Positions 52,738-62,139 of a stretch of DNA of 64,000 nt are shown here, in pieces. The notes under the pieces were generated by a model. It was given only the letters and a program-made list of their open reading frames with translations. It ran no database searches and was not told the DNA's origin. The position numbers were made by a program, and so were the translations under genes. The stretch covers positions 195,963 through 259,962 of the forward strand of contig NZ_HG964405.1 of the NCBI RefSeq assembly GCF_000612805.1. Reading direction: 5' to 3'. Every line of letters starts with the position of its first letter. Position 1 is the stretch's first letter. The DNA comes from Bacillus ndiopicus. Its GTDB lineage: Bacteria > Bacillota > Bacilli > Bacillales_A > Planococcaceae.

Positions 52738-54534
52738 TTATTGTTCAGTTGTTAAATTGATAAATTCCTCAACATCTTGTTCGCAAAGTGCGATACCTTT
52801 TAGCCAGAATTCACGCTTCGTAATATCTTCACCTAAATGCTTCATTACTAAATCTTCTACAGTCATTACAGCTGTATCACGTAGTAGCGCAATATATTTC
52901 TCTTCAAAGCCCGTACCTTCTTCTTTTGCCTTTGCATAAATGCTTAAAGAGAATAGGTAGCCAAATGTATATGGGAAGTTATAGAATGGTACACCTGTAA
53001 TAAAGAAGTGTAGCTTCGTAGCCCAGAAGTGAGGGTGTGTTTCGCCAAGACCACCTGCATATGCCTCACGCTGTGCTTCTTCCATTAATTCATTTAAACG
53101 TTTTGAAGAAACAACACCATTTTTGCGTTCTTCATAGAAGCGTGTTTCGAAAAGGAAACGTGCATGAATATTCATAAAGAAGGCAACAGAGCGTTGTACT
53201 TTATCTTCTAATAAAGCGATTTTTTCTTCTTTTGTGCTTGCTTCTTCCACCGCTGCATCAGCAACAATCATTTCTGCAAATGTTGAAGCAGTTTCTGCTA
53301 CGTTCATAGCATAGCCTGTATTCAATGGATGAACAGGGCGTAGTGCATAGCTATGGAATGCGTGACCAAGCTCATGAGCTAACGTCGCCACGTTTGACAT
53401 AGAACCTGAGTACGTCATGAAAATACGAGATTGCTGTGCTAATGGGAAGCCTGTGCAGAAGCCACCTGGTTTTTTATTATCGCGGTCTTCTGCCTCAATC
53501 CAGCCTTCTTCAAATGCAGTACGTGAAAATGCTTCTAGCTCTGCACCGAAACGACCGAAATGTTTTAAAATAAAGGCAGCACCTTCCTGGTAATCCATTT
53601 TTGCTGTAGCTTCTGTTACAGGCGCGTCGAAGTCTTGCCAATTTAATTTTTCAGTGCCAAGCATTTTTGCCTTATGTGTTAAATAATGTGCAAAAGTTTC
53701 CTTGCGCTCCGTAATTGCTCCCCACATTGCGTCAAGTGTTTCTTCCTTCATGCGGTTAATTGTTAAAGGCTCTTTTAAAACATTATCCCAGCCGCGCTTT
53801 TTGTAAACATTTAAGCGGAAGCCTGCTAAATGGTTTAATGTTTTAGCGAAAAATTCCTCGCGCTCTGTAAACACTTTTTCGATTGCTTCAAATGCAGCTT
53901 TACGAACTTTAGGATCTTTATGTGAGCTTAAGTTATTCGCTTGCCCAACAGAAAGCGATTTTACTTCGCCATCTACTTCAACTTCTACACGAATATCACT
54001 AATTAATAAATCGTACATTTCGCCCCAAGATCTGTAGCCATCTACAGTTAATGAAGAAATAAGAGCTTCTTCCTCTTCTGATAATGATTCTTTTGAAGCG
54101 TCACGCCATTCCGTTAAAATGAAAGCAAATGGAGCAAGCTCATTCGTTGCAACTAGTTGCTCAAATGTTGCTTCTTCGATTTGGCCTACTAGCTGTCTTA
54201 GCTTTTCGTAAGATGGCGCAACTTCTGCATAAAGGGTAGAGACTTTCCCTAAAAGCAACGTCGCCTCTCGATCTTTAATATTTTGGGCATTTAAACAAGA
54301 CAAAAATGCACCTGCTTGCCCCATGTGCTGGCGTACATCCTTCACCTTATCAATGGCTTGTAATAAGCCAGCTGTTTCAGTAGCCGTTTGTGGTACAGCA
54401 AGTTCGCTAACGAATAGTTGTAAATCTTGCACTAAAGCAGCTGTTTTTTCTAGATGTGCAGCAAATTGAGAAGAGCTGCTGCCACCCTCGAAAAATACGT
54501 CTAAATCCCATACTTCTGGATAATTCGTTGTCAT
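52738..54534 (-). CDS. M3 family oligoendopeptidase (PepF-type)
   Basis: About 598 residues. The start is set at the second of two adjacent ATGs (54534), 7 nt from AGGAGG; the first (54537) is also possible. The zinc site HELGHAFHS is at about residues 387-395, in VATLAHELGHAFHSYALRP, with the third ligand in NVAETASTFAEMIV. The C-terminal part reads GVPFYNFPYTFGYLFSLSIYAKAKEEG. It is an intracellular enzyme that degrades oligopeptides of roughly 7-17 residues. It stands alone. Confidence 0.93.
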   Translation of the reverse strand: MTTNYPEVWDLDVFFEGGSSSSQFAAHLEKTAALVQDLQLFVSELAVPQTATETAGLLQAIDKVKDVRQHMGQAGAFLSCLNAQNIKDREATLLLGKVSTLYAEVAPSYEKLRQLVGQIEEATFEQLVATNELAPFAFILTEWRDASKESLSEEEEALISSLTVDGYRSWGEMYDLLISDIRVEVEVDGEVKSLSVGQANNLSSHKDPKVRKAAFEAIEKVFTEREEFFAKTLNHLAGFRLNVYKKRGWDNVLKEPLTINRMKEETLDAMWGAITERKETFAHYLTHKAKMLGTEKLNWQDFDAPVTEATAKMDYQEGAAFILKHFGRFGAELEAFSRTAFEEGWIEAEDRDNKKPGGFCTGFPLAQQSRIFMTYSGSMSNVATLAHELGHAFHSYALRPVHPLNTGYAMNVAETASTFAEMIVADAAVEEASTKEEKIALLEDKVQRSVAFFMNIHARFLFETRFYEERKNGVVSSKRLNELMEEAQREAYAGGLGETHPHFWATKLHFFITGVPFYNFPYTFGYLFSLSIYAKAKEEGTGFEEKYIALLRDTAVMTVEDLVMKHLGEDITKREFWLKGIALCEQDVEEFINLTTEQ

Positions 54535-55078
54535 CATAAAACCTCCTAAAAACAAATTCTTTTCTATTTTACAAAAATTCCGAACTTATTTCACGTCTTT
54601 TTTTCGAATTTCGAAATAATTTTTACTTTACCAGCTTTTCACTGTGGAAATACGGTCGGGTAACACTAGCAACTTAGTGAGTGAAATTGCAGAATAGAGG
54701 AAGGAAAAAAGTTCAAGTATTTGGAGAATTGAAAGGAACAGATAACATTGGTAGAAATTTTAAGTAATGAAGGGCAACAAGAAAGTGAAATGCAAACTTT
54801 ATCCCGTATTAACGGGCTGTAGTATTGCGACGAGTAACCGCAGGAGCAGATATTTTTTGCGACGAGTAACCGCAGGAGCACCAGACCCCCTACTTCAAAA
54901 CATATAGTGAAACGAAGGTGTTTAAGCGGGGGATGAGGAAAACCCCCACTGATTGAAGGTTCACTTTATCGAAATGGCATCAACCTAAGAAGTGCCTTTG
55001 AGGTAGATTTTTTGCAATGAGAATGCTGTATCATGATATGGTCACGGCAGAAGTATGTTTGTCACAAATAATAGAGGG
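54535..55078. other. Repeat-bearing intergenic region, about 545 bp
   Basis: No credible gene on either strand; short open frames here lack ribosome sites. It contains the PepF promoter side, the duplicated 24-nt element (54825-54880), a GGGGG/CCCCC hairpin (54928-54947) followed by ACTGATTGAAGGTTCACTTT, and ordinary AT-rich sequence. Confidence 0.6.
54825..54880. repeat. Direct repeat of a 24-nt element beginning TTGCGACGAGTAACCGCAGG
   Basis: Two identical 24-nt copies at 54825-54848 and 54857-54880, 32 nt apart, each ending AGCA after the 20 bases given. A third copy with three changes is at 34277-34300. The first 13 bases occur inverted at 29401-29413 and, with one change, at 28743-28755. 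Confidence 0.85.
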
Positions 55079-55121
55079 AAAAATCGATTTATACCAAGAA
55101 ATTTGGTATAAATCGATTTTT
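55079..55121. terminator. Terminator of rnhC
   Basis: AAAAATCGATTTATACCAA (55079-55097) pairs perfectly with TTGGTATAAATCGATTTTT (55103-55121), leaving a 5-nt loop. A-run and T-run arms give a U-tract in both directions. Confidence 0.93.
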
Positions 55122-55131
55122 AGATATATGA

Positions 55132-56049
55132 TTATTTCATCAGCTTTCGTGCTTTTTCCGTATTCGCAAAATGCCATTTGGAAATCGAGCGCAATGTTTC
55201 CTCGCCTTTTGCATGCCAAATTTTTGCCGCCATCACATCGACTTTGTTGCTCGCGCCCTTTTGCAAAGTGTAGCCAACAAGCTCGCTTAAACGATCCATT
55301 TCCTTTAAAAATGCATAGCGGGCTAAAATGGAGGCAGTTGCAACGGCGACATGCAAATTTTCAGCCTTTGTAGAAAATAGTACATTATCACGAATGATTT
55401 CTTTCTCGCGCTGTATATGGCGATAATAAGTATCCCTTTCAGCAAATTGGTCAATCAAAATATACTGTGGCTCTTCTGGTGCAATTTTATTTAATACATG
55501 CTTCAGTGCTTGATTATGCAACAAAGCCTTCATTTTTCCTTGCGAATAGCCCTTCGCTTGCAATGCATTATATTTATCATTGCGCAGCGTTAAAATACTA
55601 TATGTGCAAGCTTTCATTAAATCAGGTGCAATTTTTCGCATATAGTCATCTGTTAGCATTTTTGAATCTTTCACACCGAGTTCCTGTACAAGGGGAATTT
55701 TGTCTGCTGGAACGTAAACTGCAGCTACTGTAATAGGACCAAAATAATCACCTGTACCTGTTTCATCAGAGCCTAGAACAGACATCGTAGCGAAATTTTC
55801 AGGTAACTTATCACCTTTTGTTGCGCTGCTTTTTGCACTCACTTCACTTATGCCCCAGCGAGCAGCCTCACGCTCTGCACCGCCTCCTTGAAACATCACT
55901 TTACCTGACTTATAAACGGTAATTGCAGTATCAGCTAATTTTGCAGCAAAAATAACACCTGGTGCCTTACGATTTACTAGATTTGATGCATAAAAATTTT
56001 GCACTTCTTGGAGTTTGTCATTCGTTAATAATAAAACAATATTTGTCAT
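55132..56049 (-). CDS. rnhC: Ribonuclease HIII
   Basis: 305 residues from ATG 56049 behind AGAGAGGAAG; the frame extends upstream to 56139 without a ribosome site. An N-terminal TBP-like substrate-binding domain (KLQEVQNFYASNL, VIFAAKLADTAITVYKSGKVMFQGGGAEREAARW) precedes the RNase H catalytic domain with GSDETGTGDYFGPITVAAVY, LGVKDSKMLTD, ILIDQFA and AVATASILARYAFLKEM. It removes RNA from RNA-DNA hybrids and primers. It lies upstream of zapA on the opposite strand, as in B. subtilis. Confidence 0.97.
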   Translation of the reverse strand: MTNIVLLLTNDKLQEVQNFYASNLVNRKAPGVIFAAKLADTAITVYKSGKVMFQGGGAEREAARWGISEVSAKSSATKGDKLPENFATMSVLGSDETGTGDYFGPITVAAVYVPADKIPLVQELGVKDSKMLTDDYMRKIAPDLMKACTYSILTLRNDKYNALQAKGYSQGKMKALLHNQALKHVLNKIAPEEPQYILIDQFAERDTYYRHIQREKEIIRDNVLFSTKAENLHVAVATASILARYAFLKEMDRLSELVGYTLQKGASNKVDVMAAKIWHAKGEETLRSISKWHFANTEKARKLMK

Positions 56050-56199
56050 TCGGAACTTCCTCTCTGTACTTGCTGTTCCTATATTAGATTCACTACATAT
56101 AATATCATCATTTAACGCAATCAAGATAGATTTGCACAATTCAACAACAACCTAAAACCCCAAAAATGCCGATACAACTGCATTTCTGTCAGTCTATTG

Positions 56200-56229
56200 T
56201 TGTATTATGTAATATAAAAATGGTATGAT
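56200..56229 (+). promoter_or_regulatory. Candidate promoter of zapA-cvpA
   Basis: TTGTAT (56200-56205), 18-nt spacer, TATGAT (56224-56229). The rest of the 328-bp gap between rnhC and zapA shows no gene. Confidence 0.5.
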
Positions 56230-56377
56230 ATGTAGTATGAAAATTGCAGAAAATCGAACAGGAATTGCATTAAGCCATATAAATTGCTGCTTCAAAGGCT
56301 AGTATTATGAAGCAAAATTAATAATTGGCCACCTGCTTGAGTTGCTGTCGTTGCCTATGCTTTTGGGAGGAATTACT

Positions 56378-56638
56378 TTGGCTGAACAAGAAAAAAATCG
56401 AATTTCAGTTGAAATTTATGGTCGTACATATAAAATGGTTGGTACGGAATCGACGGGGCATATGCGATTAGTTGCTTCCATTGTAGACGATAAAATGCGT
56501 CAAATTAGTGCACATAATCCAACATTAGATAGCTCAAGACTAGCAGTACTTACAGCGGTTAATTCTGTACATGAATTATTACAACTGAAAGCGCAAGTCG
56601 AAGCGCTTGAAGAAGAAGTGAAAAGGTTAAAGGGTTGA
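56378..56638 (+). CDS. zapA: Cell division protein ZapA
   Basis: 86 residues from TTG 56378, 7 nt after GGGAGG; the upstream extension of the frame is not needed for the fold. It has the ZapA globular head ([37 protein letters not shown]) and a C-terminal coiled coil ([23 protein letters not shown]). It cross-links FtsZ filaments in the division ring. cvpA follows after 5 bp. Confidence 0.93.
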   Translation: MAEQEKNRISVEIYGRTYKMVGTESTGHMRLVASIVDDKMRQISAHNPTLDSSRLAVLTAVNSVHELLQLKAQVEALEEEVKRLKG

Positions 56639-56643
56639 AGTAA

Positions 56644-57183
56644 ATGCTAGATATTATTTTATTAGTTGTATTATTAATAAGCTGTATTATTGGTGCAAAA
56701 CGTGGCTTTATCGTTCAAGTGATTCATCTTGGCAGTTTTTTAATCGCGCTACTTGTCGCCTATATTTATTATAAGCCATTGGCACAGAAATTTGTGCTTT
56801 GGGTTCCATATCCAGGCTTTACAGAAGATGCGACGATGACATTAGTATTGGATACATTAGACGTGGATCGCACATTTTATCGCGTGATTGCTTTCGCACT
56901 TATTTTCTTTATAACGAAATTAGTTTTACAAATTATCGGGTCAATGTTTGATTTTTTAACGTATTTACCAATACTAGGCTCATTAAACCGATTATTAGGT
57001 GCAGTATTTGGCTTTGTTGAGTTTTATTTTATTATTTTCATTGCGCTATATGTTTTTGCCTTATTACCAGTGGAAGTTGTCCAAAATGTGTTGAACAAAT
57101 CGATTTTAACTAGTTTAATACTTGAGCATACCCCAGTTGTGACGAAAATGTTCCAAAGCTGGTGGTATATTTACACGAAATAG
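56644..57183 (+). CDS. yshB: CvpA-family membrane protein (YshB-like)
   Basis: 179 residues, four membrane helices. The family start MLDIILLVVLLISCIIGAKRGFIVQVIHLGSFLIALLVAYIYY and the late YLPILGSLNRLLGAVFGFVEFYFIIFIALYVFALLP are clear. CvpA proteins are linked to envelope stress and, in E. coli, colicin V production; the exact role is unknown. Operon partner of zapA. Confidence 0.88.
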   Translation: MLDIILLVVLLISCIIGAKRGFIVQVIHLGSFLIALLVAYIYYKPLAQKFVLWVPYPGFTEDATMTLVLDTLDVDRTFYRVIAFALIFFITKLVLQIIGSMFDFLTYLPILGSLNRLLGAVFGFVEFYFIIFIALYVFALLPVEVVQNVLNKSILTSLILEHTPVVTKMFQSWWYIYTK

Positions 57184-57245
57184 CGTTTTTGAAAAATAAA
57201 AGAACTATAACAACAAAAGGTGAAATAACACTTGTTATGAGTGAA

Positions 57246-57277
57246 GCCTCTCTCGACAAATGAGGGAGGCTTTTCTT
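57246..57277 (+). terminator. Hairpin between cvpA and polX
   Basis: GCCTCTCTC (57246-57254) / GAGGGAGGC (57262-57270) with one G-U pair, followed by TTTTCTT. It may end or weaken the zapA-cvpA transcript before polX. Confidence 0.65.
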
Positions 57278-57292
57278 AAGGGGGAGAGAGTT

Positions 57293-59002
57293 ATGAACAA
57301 AAAAGTTATTATTCGTACGCTTGAAAAAATAGCGTTATATTTAGAGTTACAGGGAGAAAATTCATTTAAAGTGTCTGCCTTTCGCAAAGCGGCTGCTGCT
57401 CTTGAAACAGCTGAGCGTAGCCTAAGTGAAATAGAAGATATTACAGCAATTAAAGGCATTGGCAAGGGGACGGCAGCTGTTATAGAGGATTTACTGAAAA
57501 GCGGTCAATCGACGGTTTTACAAGAGTTAGAACAAGCAGTGCCAAAAGGTTTAATTCCTTTAATGAAGGTACCGGGGCTAGGAGGCAAAAAGCTAGCAAA
57601 GCTATATCAAGAGCTAGGTATTATTGATGCTGAGTCGCTACTACAAGCATGTGAAGAAGGGCGAGTACAGGCATTAGCAGGCTTTGGTGCAAAAACAGAA
57701 GAAAAAATAAAAAAAGAATTAATGAACTTCGGCTCTCGTGCAGAAAGGCTACCAATTTGGCAGCTAGAGCCTGTCGTACTTGAAATAAATGAATTATTAG
57801 CAAATATTGCTGAAGTAGAACGCTTTTCGGTTGCAGGTAGCTTCAGACGAACAAATGAAACGAGCAAGGATGTTGATTTCATTGTTGCAACAGCATCTCC
57901 TGAAGCTGTGCGAGAGGCTATTTTAGCCCAGCTTGTTATTTTAGAAGTAGTTGCAGCAGGGGATACGAAGGTTTCTATTGTATTAGATCGTGATGAGCCT
58001 GTTAGTGTCGACTTCCGACTTGTTGATATGAGTGAGTATGCAACAGCCTTGCACCATTTTACAGGCTCAAAGGATCATAATGTGCGCATGCGTCAGCTCG
58101 CAAAGTCGCAAGGTAAAAAGATTAGTGAGTATGGTGTAGAGCAACCAGATGGTTCAATAACAACATTTGCCTCAGAGCAAGAATTTTTCGCTCACTTTGA
58201 TTTACCGTTTATTCCACCTGCTGTACGTGAAAGTGGCAAGGAATTGGAGCGCTTAGACGAATTAGAGCAGCTTGTTCAATTAACGGATATTGTCGCTGAT
58301 TTGCATATGCATACGACATGGTCTGACGGTGCCCATTCCGTTGCAGAAATGGGACAGGCTTTAATCAAAAAAGGTTATCAATATGCGGTTATTACAGACC
58401 ATTCACAATATTTAAAAGTGGCAAATGGCTTAACACCAGAGCGTTTAGCAAATCAAAAAGTAGAAATTGAACAATTTAATACGGAGCAATCTAATTTGCG
58501 TTTATTTAGAGGAACGGAAATGGATATATTACCAGATGCGACATTAGATTTCTCAGACGAGGTGTTGCGTGAGCTTGATTTTGTGATTGCATCTATTCAT
58601 TCAAGCTTTACACAGTCGCAAAGCAAAATTATGGAGCGACTTTATACTGCAATAATAAACCCATACGTTCATATGATTGCACATCCAACTGGTCGTATAG
58701 TAGGGCAACGTAGCGGCTACAATCCGGATATTCCACAGTTGATAGACTGGGCCGCTGAACATAGGAAAATACTTGAATTAAATGCCAATCCATATCGACT
58801 TGATTTATGTATTGAGCATTTACAGCTTGCGATGGAGAAAAACGTGCCAATTGCTATTAATACGGATGCTCATGCTATCGAGCATTTACGCTTTATGGAA
58901 ATTGGGGTTCACTACGCACAAAAAGCATGGTTAAAAAAGGAATTAATCGTCAACACATGGACGCTTGAACAATTTGAGGCATGGATTCGCCGAAATAAAT
59001 AG
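57293..59002 (+). CDS. polX: Family X DNA polymerase with PHP domain
   Basis: About 569 residues from ATG 57293 behind GGGGGAGAG. N-terminal helix-hairpin-helix parts (FRKAAAALETAE, ITAIKGIGKGTAAVIEDLL, LMKVPGLGGKKLAKLYQELG) precede the nucleotidyltransferase core with VAGSFRRTNETSKDVDFIVA (about residues 177-196). The C-terminal PHP domain starts DLHMHTTWSDGAHS (about residue 337) and continues with ITDHSQYLKVANGL and INTDAHAIEHLRFM. The enzyme fills short gaps in repair, and the PHP part gives a metal-dependent nuclease activity. Confidence 0.96.
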   Translation: MNKKVIIRTLEKIALYLELQGENSFKVSAFRKAAAALETAERSLSEIEDITAIKGIGKGTAAVIEDLLKSGQSTVLQELEQAVPKGLIPLMKVPGLGGKKLAKLYQELGIIDAESLLQACEEGRVQALAGFGAKTEEKIKKELMNFGSRAERLPIWQLEPVVLEINELLANIAEVERFSVAGSFRRTNETSKDVDFIVATASPEAVREAILAQLVILEVVAAGDTKVSIVLDRDEPVSVDFRLVDMSEYATALHHFTGSKDHNVRMRQLAKSQGKKISEYGVEQPDGSITTFASEQEFFAHFDLPFIPPAVRESGKELERLDELEQLVQLTDIVADLHMHTTWSDGAHSVAEMGQALIKKGYQYAVITDHSQYLKVANGLTPERLANQKVEIEQFNTEQSNLRLFRGTEMDILPDATLDFSDEVLRELDFVIASIHSSFTQSQSKIMERLYTAIINPYVHMIAHPTGRIVGQRSGYNPDIPQLIDWAAEHRKILELNANPYRLDLCIEHLQLAMEKNVPIAINTDAHAIEHLRFMEIGVHYAQKAWLKKELIVNTWTLEQFEAWIRRNK

Positions 59003-59020
59003 ATATAGGGGGTGTTTTTC

Positions 59021-61387
59021 ATGATCGAAAAGCGAGCATTGAAAACACTAGAGTTTGATAAAATACGTCAACAGGTGGCGCAATATTGTACATCTTCAAT
59101 CGGAAAATCAGCGGTTGAAGAATTAGTGCCTGAAACGGATTATGCTACGGTTGTAGCACTATTAGAAGAAATGGATGAAGGGCTTGCGATTTTACGTGTA
59201 AAAGGCAATGTGCCAATGGGAGGCATTTTTGATGTGCGTCCACATGCAAAGCGCGCTCAAATCGGCGGTATGCTTTCGCCAATGGAATTAATGGAAATTG
59301 CTAGTACGATTCGAGCAAGTCGTATTTTACGTAATTTTATAGAAGATCTTGAAGCAGATGAAACAATTGCTATCCCTCATTTTGTGGAGCGTAAAGAGCA
59401 AATGCCGATCTTAACTGCATTACAGCATGAAATTAATGACTGCATTGATGAAAACGGTGCTGTGCTTGATTCTGCAAGCGTGACATTGCGTACAATACGT
59501 CAGTCACTGCGTGCAGAGGAAGCAAAGGTGCGTCAGAAGCTAGAAAGCCTAACGCGTGGTGCTAATGCAGCAAAAATGCTATCTGATTCAATTATTACAA
59601 TCCGCAATGACCGATTTGTTATTCCAGTAAAGCAGGAATATCGTTCGCATTACGGTGGTATTGTGCACGACCAATCATCATCTGGGCAAACATTATTTAT
59701 CGAGCCAGATGCTGTTGTGCAGGCTAACAATGAAGTACAGCGTTTAAAAGTGAAGGAACAAGCAGAAGTTGAGCGCATTTTACTAGCTTTAACTGTAAAA
59801 GTGGAGGAAGTAGGACATGATTTATTCGTTCTTGTTCAATTGCTAGGGGAAATCGACGTCATTTTAGCGAAGGGCAAGTATGGTCAAGCGAACAAATGTA
59901 CAAAGCCAAAAATGAATGGGGACGGCTATATCCGCCTAGTACGCGCAAGACATCCACTATTGCCAATCGAGGAAGCAGTAGCCAATACAATTGAATTTGG
60001 TCGTGATGTAACAGCAATTGTTATAACTGGGCCAAATACAGGTGGTAAAACAGTGACTTTAAAAACGGTTGGTCTATGTACATTAATGGCGCAATCAGGC
60101 TTACCTGTGCCAGCACTAGATGGCTCTGAGCTAGCAGTTTTTGAACAAGTTTTTACTGATATTGGTGATGAGCAGTCGATTGAGCAATCGTTATCAACAT
60201 TCTCTTCTCATATGGTCAATATTGTGGATATTTTAAGTAAATTTGATGATAAATCGCTAGTGCTATTTGACGAGCTTGGCGCTGGTACCGATCCTCAGGA
60301 AGGTGCAGCACTTGCGATTGCCATTTTAGATGAAGTAGTTGATTATGGTGCACGCGTGATGGCGACAACGCATTACCCTGAATTAAAAGCATATGGCTAC
60401 AATCGTTCAAGCGTAGTTAATGCAAGTGTGGAGTTTGATGTGGAAACTTTGAGCCCTACATATCGATTATTAATCGGTGTACCGGGTCGTTCAAATGCTT
60501 TCGAAATTTCAACAAGACTTGGCTTGAAAAATGCAATTATTGATCGAGCTAAAACGTTTACTGGTACAGATCGCCATGAAGTAGAGTCGATGATTGCATC
60601 TTTGGAAGAAAGTAGAGTTCGCTCAGAGCGCGAAGCAGAGGAAGCACATGGCTTGTTAGAAGAAGCGGCATATTTACACGAGCAATTAACGGAGCGCATT
60701 CGCACATATGATGAGAAAAAGGAAAATCTAGAGAAAAAAGCTAAAGATAAGGCACGTAAAATTGTCGATGATGCAAAGCGTGAGGCGGAAGCTATTATTG
60801 AAGAGCTACGTGAAATGAAAAAGAATGCGGCTAGTGCAGTAAAAGAGCATGAATTAATTGATGCAAAAAAACGTTTAGAAGAAACGGCTCCGCAGGATAA
60901 TAAAGTGTTACAAAAAGCAGCAGCAGAGCGCCAGCGTGCGCAAAATTTAGCTGTAGGCGATGAAGTAAAAGTGATTAGCTATGGTCAAAAAGGCGTTATA
61001 TTAGAAAATGCATCAAATGATGAATGGGTTGTTCAAATTGGCATTTTAAAAATGAAGCTGCCAGAGTCTGATTTGGAATATGTAAAGCCAGAGAAGGAAC
61101 AGCCAAAACGCTCAATGGCCAATGTTAAAAATCGCAATAGCCTTGTGAAGCTAGAGTTAGATTTGCGTGGTGAGCGCTATGAAGATGCACTTATTCGAAC
61201 AGAAAAATATTTAGATGATGCATTGCTTGCCAATTATCCACGCGTCTCCATTATTCATGGAAAAGGAACAGGGGCATTACGCCAAGGCATTCAAAGCTAT
61301 TTAAAAGGGCATAAACGTGTGAAATCATTCCGTTATGGTGAAGCCGGTGAAGGCGGATTTGGTGTAACAGTTGTAGAATTGAAATAA
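59021..61387 (+). CDS. mutS2: Endonuclease MutS2
   Basis: 788 residues from ATG 59021, 8 nt after AGGGGG. Clamp/lever domains are followed by the ABC-type ATPase: Walker A ITGPNTGGKTVTLKTVG (about residue 335), signature STFSSHMVNI, Walker B SLVLFDELGAGTDPQEGAAL. Then a long coiled coil and a C-terminal Smr nuclease domain (LDLRGERYEDALIRTEKYLDDALL, IIHGKGTGALRQGI). It has no MutS mismatch-binding domain. It acts on branched DNA, and in Bacillus a role in rescuing collided ribosomes is reported. Confidence 0.97.
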   Translation: MIEKRALKTLEFDKIRQQVAQYCTSSIGKSAVEELVPETDYATVVALLEEMDEGLAILRVKGNVPMGGIFDVRPHAKRAQIGGMLSPMELMEIASTIRASRILRNFIEDLEADETIAIPHFVERKEQMPILTALQHEINDCIDENGAVLDSASVTLRTIRQSLRAEEAKVRQKLESLTRGANAAKMLSDSIITIRNDRFVIPVKQEYRSHYGGIVHDQSSSGQTLFIEPDAVVQANNEVQRLKVKEQAEVERILLALTVKVEEVGHDLFVLVQLLGEIDVILAKGKYGQANKCTKPKMNGDGYIRLVRARHPLLPIEEAVANTIEFGRDVTAIVITGPNTGGKTVTLKTVGLCTLMAQSGLPVPALDGSELAVFEQVFTDIGDEQSIEQSLSTFSSHMVNIVDILSKFDDKSLVLFDELGAGTDPQEGAALAIAILDEVVDYGARVMATTHYPELKAYGYNRSSVVNASVEFDVETLSPTYRLLIGVPGRSNAFEISTRLGLKNAIIDRAKTFTGTDRHEVESMIASLEESRVRSEREAEEAHGLLEEAAYLHEQLTERIRTYDEKKENLEKKAKDKARKIVDDAKREAEAIIEELREMKKNAASAVKEHELIDAKKRLEETAPQDNKVLQKAAAERQRAQNLAVGDEVKVISYGQKGVILENASNDEWVVQIGILKMKLPESDLEYVKPEKEQPKRSMANVKNRNSLVKLELDLRGERYEDALIRTEKYLDDALLANYPRVSIIHGKGTGALRQGIQSYLKGHKRVKSFRYGEAGEGGFGVTVVELK

Positions 61388-61400
61388 AGGGGGATATGTT

Positions 61401-61814
61401 ATGCTAGCATCAGCATTTTGGCAACATCCTTTAGTAGAGACAGCAGGCTATTTTAGCGTTGTTGTACTTTGTTTAGTCGTGTCAATGGTGTTATTTGAAA
61501 TTGTAACGAAGTATAAAAATTGGGAAGAAATCAAAAAGGGGAATGTAGCTGTAGCCTTGGCAACAGGCGGGAAAATTTTAGGTATTTGCAACATTTTCCG
61601 TTATTCAATTGAGCGCCATTCATCCTTGATAGAAATGCTTGGCTGGGGGTTATATGGCTTCACATTACTGATTTTTGCTTATTTCCTATTTGAATTTTTA
61701 ACACCGCATATTAAAGTGGATGAGGAAATTGCCAACGACAATCGTTCTGTAGGCTTTATTTCTTGTACTATTTCTGTTGGCCTATCATTTGTCATCGGAG
61801 CAAGTATTGCGTAG
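61401..61814 (+). CDS. yshE: DUF350 membrane protein (YshE-like)
   Basis: 137 residues. Four hydrophobic helices (YFSVVVLCLVVSMVLFEIV, NVAVALATGGKILGICNIF, LGWGLYGFTLLIFAYFLFEFL, VGFISCTISVGLSFVIGASIA), with KGNVAVALATGGKILG typical of DUF350 (YjfL-like). Function unknown. It follows mutS2 by 13 bp as yshE does in B. subtilis. Confidence 0.85.
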   Translation: MLASAFWQHPLVETAGYFSVVVLCLVVSMVLFEIVTKYKNWEEIKKGNVAVALATGGKILGICNIFRYSIERHSSLIEMLGWGLYGFTLLIFAYFLFEFLTPHIKVDEEIANDNRSVGFISCTISVGLSFVIGASIA

Positions 61815-61826
61815 GAGTGTTGAGGA

Positions 61827-61907
61827 ATGGAAAAACTAGCGAAAGTGCTAATGGTTGTTTGTATTGCATTTATTGCAGTAGGTATTTATTATATGCTAAC
61901 AAGATAG
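61827..61907 (+). CDS. 26-residue membrane peptide
   Basis: An ATG at 61827 lies 9 nt after AGGAG and encodes a peptide MEKLAKVLMVVC followed by IAFIAVGIYYMLTR: a basic start and one membrane helix. It begins 12 nt after the DUF350 gene and ends just before that operon's terminator. It is too short for gene finders; size and position fit a small membrane protein, but expression is unproven. Confidence 0.45.
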   Translation: MEKLAKVLMVVCIAFIAVGIYYMLTR

Positions 61908-61910
61908 TAG

Positions 61911-61957
61911 CTGTAGGGAAAGCAAGATTATATCTAGCATTCCCTATAGTTTTTTTA
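61911..61957 (+). terminator. Terminator after the mutS2-yshE transcript
   Basis: CTGTAGGGAA (61911-61920) / TTCCCTATAG (61940-61949), then seven T. The rest of the gap to lcfA (61958-62216) is AT-rich and ends in the lcfA promoter. Confidence 0.88.
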
Positions 61958-62139
61958 TTATTTTTAAAGAATGTCATATTACTATAGAAAGAATATTCTC
62001 AATTATAGTAAATACAAGGTAAGTATAATGCTTTTGAAAAAAATCAACTTTGTACTAAAATACACTTTTATTTCATAAACTTCAGCGAGTAATAAATTAC
62101 ATATTCGAGCTAATTTTGAGAGTAATAACAAGAAACTGA

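Noticed and set aside
54825..54880. Insertion sequence end or phage attachment site
   Set aside because: No transposase, integrase or tRNA is nearby, and the copies are direct, not inverted.
55017..55373. 118-codon forward frame overlapping rnhC
   Set aside because: It reads through the rnhC terminator palindrome and the antisense of the RNase HIII coding sequence.
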